This document shows positions 1-4,536 of a stretch of DNA of 23,637 nt, in pieces. Source of the DNA: Fimbriimonadales bacterium (GTDB lineage Bacteria > Armatimonadota > Fimbriimonadia > Fimbriimonadales > GBS-DC); the NCBI GenBank assembly GCA_026416655.1, contig JAOAES010000308.1:1-23637 (forward strand), in the 5' to 3' direction. Below the pieces are notes generated by a model. The model was given only the letters and a program-made list of their open reading frames with translations, had not been told where the DNA came from and ran no database searches. Made by a program: the position numbers and the translations under genes. Within the stretch, counting starts at the first letter, position 1; the number at the start of each line of letters is the position of its first letter.

Positions 1-33
1 TCGTCGGCAGCGTCAGATGTGTATAAGAGACAG
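1..33 (+). other. Nextera read-1 transposase adapter (sequencing artefact)
   Basis: The first 33 bases match the Illumina Nextera read-1 adapter from memory. They end in the 19-bp Tn5 mosaic end AGATGTGTATAAGAGACAG at 15-33. This is library-construction sequence left on the end of an assembled contig. It is not genomic and should be trimmed. The genomic sequence starts at about base 34, inside a minus-strand gene. Confidence 0.97.
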
Positions 34-419
34 GACCAAGGCGACTGATACGCGAAGAAGCTGTAGGGAGTCGGGCGAATCTCCACACGGGGCAATACGG
101 GTACATAGTTTGTCGAGTTAGGTGGGTCTGCCACCTCGATCAGGAGCCAGCGCGGTGTGCCGTCCCACAAGGTCAGCCCACCAAAGTTCAAGGGTACCGT
201 GAACAGTCCGTTCGCGACCGAAACGTTGTTGAGAGTCACTGTGCCTATTGGAGAACCTCCAGTAGATCCAGTGAACAAGGAAAAGCGCATGTTGAAAGAC
301 CCGGAGGCAGGCGTTCCGTTGACGCGCAGAAAGCCCTGATAGGTAAACGCCTGACTGTAAGCGACCGAAACACCCAAAAGGCTCCACAGAGCCGCCGTTG
401 CGAAAGAAGACCATCGCAT
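34..419 (-). CDS. Secreted fibre-like protein, N-terminal part (truncated by contig end)
   Basis: Reading minus strand from ATG at 419, the frame stays open to the adapter junction, giving about 128 residues with no stop. The protein begins MRWSSFATAALWSLLGVSVA and continues to YSQA, a typical Sec signal peptide (short basic start, hydrophobic core, cleavage near SQA). The mature part starts FTYQGFLRVNGTPASGSF and contains GLFTVPLNFGG, RWLLIEVADPP and PRVEIRPTPYSFFAYQS. I recall this FTYQG...NGLFTV...PTPY pattern from the N-terminal module of large secreted proteins in Armatimonadota and Planctomycetota, where it often precedes a repetitive or fibre-like region. That remainder is cut off here. 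A Shine-Dalgarno AAGGAGA (427-433) sits 7 nt before the start and a consensus promoter lies upstream. Export is well supported; function is unknown. Confidence 0.8.
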
Positions 420-426
420 GGTTCTG

Positions 427-433
427 TCTCCTT
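427..433 (-). promoter_or_regulatory. Ribosome binding site of the secreted protein
   Basis: AAGGAGA on the minus strand, 7 nt before ATG 419. It decides the start, because a longer overlapping frame starting at 567 lies in another register and lacks such a site. Confidence 0.75.
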
Positions 434-477
434 CTGCAAATATACAGCCGTCTTCCTGACAAGACTGCTGCATCCAC

Positions 478-507
478 ATTATAGCACAGTTTACGGCAAT
501 TTGTCAA
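478..507 (-). promoter_or_regulatory. Consensus housekeeping promoter flanked by an inverted repeat
   Basis: On the minus strand TTGACA (502-507) and TATAAT (478-483) are separated by 18 bp, both hexamers perfect. Transcription should start near 471, giving a leader of about 50 nt with a ribosome binding site. GCATCCAC (470-477) and its exact reverse complement GTGGATGC (513-520) bracket the promoter, suggesting regulator binding. A second TTGACA lies at 525-530, 17 bp further upstream. The rest of 420-676 shows no gene. Confidence 0.8.
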
Positions 508-576
508 GTTTCGTGGATGCGTTTTGTCAATATTATATGATGAGTCAAACGTTGTGCAGTGGGGCAAGATTCTCTC

Positions 577-598
577 ATCGTGTCAGGCGCGACACGAT
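577..598. other. 8-bp inverted repeat in an intergenic region
   Basis: ATCGTGTC (577-584) and GACACGAT (591-598) are exact reverse complements around a 6-nt loop. It lies about 80 nt past the stop of the ABC permease at 677 and upstream of the secreted-protein promoter. There is no T-run, so it is a weak terminator candidate and may equally be a binding site. Confidence 0.35.
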
Positions 599-676
599 CC
601 GCTACTCCAGAGGTGGCGCGCCGTTCTCCCCGAAGCTATTCTCCCTTCTCAGTGCGTAAAGGTAGTGATGGTGGAT

Positions 677-1474
677 TTAGGAACTCGCGCTGGTGTAGCT
701 GCGCAGTGCAAACTTCCAGAACATCCGCCCCGCGATGAAGAACACCAGCGCCCACGCCACCGCGAACCACAGAAACCCTGCCGACGCCTTGCCCAGAAGC
801 GCCTTTGCAGGAATAGTGGCTAAAAACGCAATCGGTAGCACATAGGTAAACACGCGCCGCAGCACCCTATCAAAAACATCGGTGGGGAAACGCCCAATCT
901 GCGCGAACACCTCCGACAACACCCACAGGTTCTCCACCCGCACCAGCCAGATGCTCAGCGTCATCATCATAAAATGAAAGGAATAGAAAATCAGGACACC
1001 CGTGAACACCATCCCGATATAAAGCGCGATATTGGGCAGCGAGGGTAGATAATCCAGTCGCAACAGCGCGTAGATTCCCAGCAGCACCGCCACGACCAGC
1101 GACCCCAGCTGATCCAGATTAATCCGCCTGAGCGAGAGCCAGAACTGCGAGTCGACAGGTTTGAACAGCACGAAGTCAAGCGTGCCCTGGCGCACCATCG
1201 TGGGCAGCTCCGAAAGACCGAAGTAGAACAGCGTAGCAATCAGCGCGTCGATGAAATAGAGCGTCGCCGCCAGCACTAACGCCTCCGACTCGCTCCAGCC
1301 CGCGATGGAGTCGGTGTGCATGTAGATAATCTTCAGTGTCGCCAAGAAGAAGCCGAGCCAGAGCGCGTTGTAAAACATCTTCGCCCAGAAGTTGGCGCGG
1401 AACTCCATCTCGCGCACGAGGCTCGTGCGCAAGAAGGCTTTATACAGGTTCCAGTAGAAGCGCAGGCGGGTCAT
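677..1474 (-). CDS. ABC-2 type transporter permease (COG3694-like)
   Basis: 265-residue integral membrane protein. It resembles the ABC2_membrane_6 family (PF06182), the COG3694 branch, by its YKAFLRTSLVREMEFRANF start, the W..SEALVLAATLYF segment and the GTLDFVLFKPVDSQF motif after the second membrane pair. About six hydrophobic segments are visible. Such proteins pair with a COG4587 permease and a COG4586 ATPase in an export-type transporter of unknown substrate. A COG4587-like partner lies upstream on the same strand (2179-2982), but about 700 bp intervene and no ATPase is in the window. The start at 1474 has no Shine-Dalgarno; a TAGAAT box ends 11 nt before it. Family is fairly sure; substrate is unknown. 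Confidence 0.85.
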   Translation of the reverse strand: MTRLRFYWNLYKAFLRTSLVREMEFRANFWAKMFYNALWLGFFLATLKIIYMHTDSIAGWSESEALVLAATLYFIDALIATLFYFGLSELPTMVRQGTLDFVLFKPVDSQFWLSLRRINLDQLGSLVVAVLLGIYALLRLDYLPSLPNIALYIGMVFTGVLIFYSFHFMMMTLSIWLVRVENLWVLSEVFAQIGRFPTDVFDRVLRRVFTYVLPIAFLATIPAKALLGKASAGFLWFAVAWALVFFIAGRMFWKFALRSYTSASS

Positions 1475-1485
1475 AAAGCAGACCG

Positions 1486-1491
1486 ATTCTA
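1486..1491 (-). promoter_or_regulatory. -10 box of the ABC permease at 677-1474
   Basis: Minus-strand TAGAAT preceded by GG, 11 nt before the ATG at 1474. No good -35 and no Shine-Dalgarno, so the transcript is probably leaderless or nearly so. It lies back-to-back with the TATAAT of the antitoxin gene. Confidence 0.5.
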
Positions 1492-1506
1492 CCCAAAAAC
1501 TGGGGG

Positions 1507-1512
1507 TATAAT
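1507..1512 (+). promoter_or_regulatory. -10 box of the DUF104 antitoxin gene
   Basis: TATAAT preceded by GG, 9 nt before the ATG at 1522. No Shine-Dalgarno fits in the gap, suggesting a leaderless or very short-leader mRNA. ATTCTACCC (1486-1494) and GGGTATAAT (1504-1512) form a near-perfect dyad across the divergent promoters. Confidence 0.6.
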
Positions 1513-1521
1513 CTCACTGCT

Positions 1522-1749
1522 ATGTCGCTTACGATTCACGCAATCTACGAGCATGGGGTGCTGCGCCCTCTGGAAACGGTAGACCTACAGGAAGGCGCGG
1601 AGGTGGAGATCGAAATCAAGTCTGTCGCTTCCCCTAAAGGAGCGTGGACACGATTCGTTGAGCGTATTGAGCCTCTTACTGAGGAACAGTACGAATCGCT
1701 CAAGCGTGAAGCGTCGCGCCGACCGCTTTTTAATCGCGAGACGCCATGA
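1522..1749 (+). CDS. DUF104 (AF2212-like) antitoxin, VapB-type
   Basis: 75-residue protein. The opening SLTIHAIYEHGVLRPLETVD, then LQEGAEVEIEI, is characteristic of the DUF104/AF2212-like antitoxin family (PF01954), a short beta-strand DNA-binding module. The rest (RFVERIEPLTEEQYESLKRE) is a charged helical tail of the kind that wraps a PIN-domain toxin. Family members usually precede a VapC ribonuclease and form a VapBC pair. Here the TGA stop (1747-1749) overlaps an ATG (1746) as ATGA, the normal coupling, but the following frame matches a toxin for only about six residues before repeat DNA begins. The antitoxin is therefore probably an orphan. Its own frame is intact. Confidence 0.85.
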   Translation: MSLTIHAIYEHGVLRPLETVDLQEGAEVEIEIKSVASPKGAWTRFVERIEPLTEEQYESLKREASRRPLFNRETP

Positions 1750-1907
1750 ACGGCTACCTGTTATACCAATCGGGGTTTCAAGAGATACACGTCCTGGAGC
1801 CCCCAAGTACCCTCGAACAGCCTTCACCCCCTAACCCCCTCTCCCGCACGCGGGAGAGGGGGAATTCGGCTCCCCTCTCACGCATGCGGGAGAGGGGCTG
1901 GGGGTGA
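1746..1907 (+). pseudogene. Truncated VapC-like toxin start, replaced by repeat DNA
   Basis: An ATG overlapping the antitoxin stop opens MNGYLL, the kind of N-terminus expected of a PIN-domain VapC toxin (usually MxxYLLDTN). At base 1761, within codon 6, the terminal inverted repeat of the palindromic element starts. From there the frame encodes only repeat-derived residues (SPPNPLSRTRERG) and stops at 1905-1907. No PIN residues are found after the element. I infer that insertion or deletion removed the toxin. The six residues alone do not prove identity; the 4-nt overlap with an antitoxin makes it likely. Confidence 0.45.
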
Positions 1908-1943
1908 GGGCTGATGTCGCATTAGAAACCCCGATTGGTATAA
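1761..1943. repeat. MITE-like palindromic element with 19-bp terminal inverted repeats
   Basis: The ends TTATACCAATCGGGGTTTC (1761-1779) and GAAACCCCGATTGGTATAA (1925-1943) are perfect reverse complements. Inside are two inverted copies of a C-rich unit: CCCCCTCTCCCG (1835-1846) pairs exactly with 1851-1862 around a CACG loop, and 1872-1897 holds a similar imperfect hairpin, followed by the reverse complement of the first copy's TCACCCCC arm. The 183-bp unit has no coding capacity and no transposase. I saw no target-site duplication. A related sequence lies at 13188-13296, sharing CCGATTGGTATAA at its end, so this belongs to a dispersed family. Confidence 0.8.
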
Positions 1944-1964
1944 ACCCCGCCTGCGCGGGTTTTT
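1944..1964 (+). terminator. Terminator-like hairpin, first of a tandem pair
   Basis: CCCGC (1946-1950) pairs with GCGGG (1955-1959), followed by a T-run at 1960-1964. It is shorter than the hairpin directly after it and both may be parts of dispersed palindromic repeats rather than dedicated terminators. Confidence 0.45.
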
Positions 1965-1965
1965 G

Positions 1966-1988
1966 AACCCCGCGAAGGCGGGGTTTTT
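1966..1988 (+). terminator. Rho-independent terminator-like hairpin
   Basis: AACCCCGC (1966-1973), loop GAAG, GCGGGGTT (1978-1985), then T through 1988. The 8-bp perfect stem with a T-run is a good intrinsic terminator for plus-strand transcription from the antitoxin. The A-run on the opposite strand is short, though the same structure could slow minus-strand transcription between the two permease genes. Confidence 0.6.
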
Positions 1989-2178
1989 CGATTGGGTGGG
2001 CGCGAATTCATTCGCTCGGAGACAGACGGAAGCGTGTTTCGCATTCAGGGAATCTCGCTCGCTCAAAGTCGGTAGGTAGCAAGTTAGTTTATGACTATAG
2101 TTACCCACAACCTCAACCACTTCGGACGAATTCCCAGTTTGACCATCGAAGACTGGACGATTGCCACACTCTGAAGGT
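1989..2178. other. Intergenic stretch with repeat fragments, no gene seen
   Basis: Together with the repeat and terminators this completes the gene-poor block 1750-2178. It holds a GCGAATTCATTCGC-like partial palindrome near 2002-2015, of a type I recall next to dispersed hairpin repeats in many GC-rich genomes. A 122-codon minus-strand frame crossing 1878-2246 is made of repeat sequence and the end of the permease read out of frame, and is not credible. I see no promoter or RNA gene here. Confidence 0.5.
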
Positions 2179-2982
2179 TTACATCCCCACCCCCGTATAC
2201 TGTCGAAGTCCCTTGCGCCATAGAAGCTGTGCCGCGCCGATGCCAATCAGCACCCACAACGCCTGCAACCCGATTTCCATCCAGAGCGCCTCGCCCTGCA
2301 GCTTGCCAATCCCAATCTCCACAGGCACTGCCGTCGTATAGCGGAATGGGAACAGCACCGCAACAAGTTGCAGCCAGCTGGGCATCAGCGCAATCGGGGC
2401 GACCCAGCCACTGAGCAAGAGCATCGGCGCATAGTAGAGCGAGAATACGCTCTGTGTCTCCTGCAGCCAGAACGCCAGCGCTGCCAGCGCATACGCCGTG
2501 AAAAACGATACCAGATGCCCCAGCAGCACACTCAGCCAGAACTCCCAGCCCAGGTAAAGCGGGCTGAGCGTGGTGAACCGACTGTAGTACCACAGCGCCA
2601 GCGCCGCCACAGGCACGAACAACACCATCCGCATCGCCCGCCACGAGAGATTCTGCGCGACTAACCGCCACACAATCGGCACAGGGCGCAACAGCCACTG
2701 CGACAAAACGCCCTCCTTAATCTCCCACGATACATCCCACATGATGTGGCTCACGATGAAGTTGGTGGTGAAGGCAATCATCACATAATAGGTCACCATC
2801 TCGCCGGGATTGTAGCCTGCAATCACCTCGCGCCCGTTGTAGGCAGAGAGCCACACCAGCGGCATCACGAGGCAGTGTACGATATCGGTCAGCATCCAGA
2901 TGAACGCACTGGCGCGATAGGCAAGGCTATCCGCGATGTAGATTTTGAGCAAGGCGACGACTTTGTGAGTGAGCGAGCGCAT
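2179..2982 (-). CDS. ABC-2 type transporter permease (COG4587-like)
   Basis: 267-residue membrane protein from ATG 2982. N-terminal KIYIADSLAYRASAFIWMLTD, the IAGYNPGEMVTYY segment and EIKEGVLSQWLLRPVPIVWRL match the COG4587 branch of ABC2_membrane_6 permeases; about six membrane spans follow. It would form a heteromeric export channel with the COG3694-like protein at 677-1474 and a separately encoded ATPase. The frame is open up to 3060, but a start there would overlap the divergent pdxS coding region and its promoter. ATG 2982 has a TACAAT box ending 9 nt upstream, the same spacing as several neighbours, so I prefer it. The substrate is not predictable. Confidence 0.85.
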   Translation of the reverse strand: MRSLTHKVVALLKIYIADSLAYRASAFIWMLTDIVHCLVMPLVWLSAYNGREVIAGYNPGEMVTYYVMIAFTTNFIVSHIMWDVSWEIKEGVLSQWLLRPVPIVWRLVAQNLSWRAMRMVLFVPVAALALWYYSRFTTLSPLYLGWEFWLSVLLGHLVSFFTAYALAALAFWLQETQSVFSLYYAPMLLLSGWVAPIALMPSWLQLVAVLFPFRYTTAVPVEIGIGKLQGEALWMEIGLQALWVLIGIGAAQLLWRKGLRQYTGVGM

Positions 2983-2991
2983 CGCGAGGAA

Positions 2992-2997
2992 ATTGTA
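2992..2997 (-). promoter_or_regulatory. -10 box of the COG4587-like permease
   Basis: Minus-strand TACAAT preceded by GG, 9 nt before ATG 2982. It forms the left arm of a 12-bp dyad (2992-3003 with 3016-3027, one mismatch) shared with the pdxS -10 box. Confidence 0.6.
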
Positions 2998-3021
2998 CCT
3001 GAGGCGGCGTCCCTGCTCAGG

Positions 3022-3027
3022 TATAAT
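3022..3027 (+). promoter_or_regulatory. -10 box of pdxS
   Basis: TATAAT preceded by GG, 9 nt before the ATG at 3037. No Shine-Dalgarno fits, so pdxS mRNA is probably leaderless or has a very short leader. No good -35 is visible. This box fixes the pdxS start. Confidence 0.65.
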
Positions 3028-3036
3028 CCTGTTGCT

Positions 3037-3963
3037 ATGACACCGGATGTTTCGAGACACGAACAGGAGAGCCGCTACACTGTCCAGAAAGCCACTTGGC
3101 GCACGAAGGTCGGCTTAGCCGAGATGTTGCGCGGGGGCGTGATTATGGACGTGGTGAACGCCGAGCAGGCGCAAATCGCCGAGGAGGCGGGCGCTGTCGC
3201 CGTGATGGCGCTGGAGCGTGTGCCTGCCGACATTCGGCGCGAGGGCGGCGTCGCTCGTATGTCTGACCCCCTGATTATCGAAGAGATTATGAACGCCGTC
3301 ACCATCCCCGTGATGGCGAAATGTCGGATCGGGCACTTCGCAGAAGCGATGATTCTGGAGGCGTTGGGCGTCGACTTCATCGATGAGAGCGAGGTGCTGA
3401 CCCCCGCCGATGAAGAGCATCATGTGAACAAACACGCTTTCAAAACGCCATTCGTGTGCGGGGCGCGCGATTTGGGCGAGGCGCTGCGCCGCATCGGCGA
3501 AGGGGCGGCGATGATTCGCACCAAAGGCGAAGCGGGCACGGGCAACATCGTAGAAGCCGTGCGCCATATGCGCGCCATCATGAAGGACATCCGCCGTATC
3601 CACAGCGCGCCCGAAGATGAACTGATGGCAATCGCCAAACAGTTGCAAGCCCCGTATGACCTCGTGGTGGAGATCCACCAGACGGGCAGGCTGCCTGTGC
3701 CGAACTTTTCGGCGGGAGGCATCGCCACGCCCGCCGACGCTGCGCTGATGATGTGGCTCGGCGCGGAGGCGGTCTTCGTTGGTTCAGGCATCTTCAAATC
3801 GTCTGACCCCGTCAAACGCGCCCGCGCGATTGTGGACGCTGTGACTTACTATCGTGAGCCTGAGATGCTGGCGGAGGTCTCCAAAGGTCTCGGCGAAGCG
3901 ATGCCCAGCCTCGATGTGCGTAAACTCGCCGAAGAGGAACTGATGGCAGTGCGCGGATGGTAG
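3037..3963 (+). CDS. pdxS: Pyridoxal 5'-phosphate synthase subunit PdxS
   Basis: 308-residue synthase subunit of the deoxyxylulose-independent vitamin B6 route. It condenses ribose 5-phosphate, glyceraldehyde 3-phosphate and ammonia from PdxT into PLP in a cytosolic 12+12 complex. The TIM-barrel landmarks are all present: GGVIMDVVNAEQA with D38, IPVMAKCRIGH with K95 (the substrate Schiff-base lysine), and RTKGEAGTG with K163, in register with D24, K81 and K149 of the Bacillus subtilis protein. NFSAGGIATPADAALMMWLGA is the usual phosphate-binding end. The frame is open to 2746, but the 97 extra residues match nothing in the family; ATG 3037 follows a TATAAT box by 9 nt and gives normal length. 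pdxT begins on the next base after the stop. Confidence 0.97.
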   Translation: MTPDVSRHEQESRYTVQKATWRTKVGLAEMLRGGVIMDVVNAEQAQIAEEAGAVAVMALERVPADIRREGGVARMSDPLIIEEIMNAVTIPVMAKCRIGHFAEAMILEALGVDFIDESEVLTPADEEHHVNKHAFKTPFVCGARDLGEALRRIGEGAAMIRTKGEAGTGNIVEAVRHMRAIMKDIRRIHSAPEDELMAIAKQLQAPYDLVVEIHQTGRLPVPNFSAGGIATPADAALMMWLGAEAVFVGSGIFKSSDPVKRARAIVDAVTYYREPEMLAEVSKGLGEAMPSLDVRKLAEEELMAVRGW

Positions 3964-4536
3964 ATGATTGTCGGCGTTCTCGCATTACAGGGCGACTTTG
4001 CAGAGCATCTGGCGATGCTGGCGCGGATTGGCGTCGAAGCGCGCGAGGTGCGCAAGCTCAGCGATCTGGAAGGCATCGACGCGCTGATTATTCCCGGCGG
4101 CGAAAGCACGACCATCGGCAAGCTGATGGCGCGCTATGAACTGGATAAAGCCATCCGCGCCCGCGCCCAGCACGGAATGCCGATTTACGGAACCTGCGCG
4201 GGGCTGATTTTGTTGGCGAACGAGATCGAGGGCAGTCAACAGCCGAGGCTGGGACTGATGGACATCGCCGTCGTGCGCAACGCCTTCGGCAGACAGATTG
4301 AGAGCTTCGAAGCGGACATCCCCTTCAAGCCGACGCCCGAACATCCGGTGCGGGGTGTGTTCATTCGTGCGCCGATTGTCTCTAAAGTGGGCAAAGGCGT
4401 GGAAATCCTGAGCGAGTTCGACGGCAAAATCGTCGCCGTGCAACAGGGCAACCTGCTCGCCACCGCGTTTCATCCCGAGCTGACCGACGACGAGCGCGTG
4501 CATCGCTACTTTTTGGGGATAATTAAAGCACAATGA
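3964..4536 (+). CDS. pdxT: Pyridoxal 5'-phosphate synthase glutaminase subunit PdxT
   Basis: 190-residue class I glutamine amidotransferase that hydrolyses glutamine and channels ammonia to PdxS. The N-terminal MIVGVLALQGDFAEH, the oxyanion region IPGGESTT (45-50), the nucleophile in GTCAG (C78) and the His-Glu pair in FHPEL (H170, E172) give a complete catalytic triad. Length is normal for the family. It starts immediately after the pdxS stop and so must be co-transcribed. Its own stop overlaps the start of the GH2 glycosidase by 4 nt (ATGA), which suggests translational coupling to a functionally unrelated gene. Confidence 0.97.
   Translation: MIVGVLALQGDFAEHLAMLARIGVEAREVRKLSDLEGIDALIIPGGESTTIGKLMARYELDKAIRARAQHGMPIYGTCAGLILLANEIEGSQQPRLGLMDIAVVRNAFGRQIESFEADIPFKPTPEHPVRGVFIRAPIVSKVGKGVEILSEFDGKIVAVQQGNLLATAFHPELTDDERVHRYFLGIIKAQ

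Noticed and set aside
118..567. 149-codon minus-strand frame near the window start
   Set aside because: It crosses the promoter and ribosome site of the secreted protein and lacks a signal peptide; the overlapping frame from 419 has signal peptide, SD and promoter.
1835..1907. Short repeats as a possible CRISPR array
   Set aside because: The repeats are inverted, not direct, and there are no regularly spaced unique spacers or cas genes.
2746..3036. 97-codon N-terminal extension of pdxS in frame
   Set aside because: It runs antisense to the permease, matches nothing in the PdxS family, and the TATAAT box lies inside it 9 nt before the normal start at 3037.
2983..3060. Upstream start of the COG4587-like permease at 3060
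   Set aside because: It would overlap the pdxS coding start and contains the divergent promoter region; the family start matches ATG 2982.
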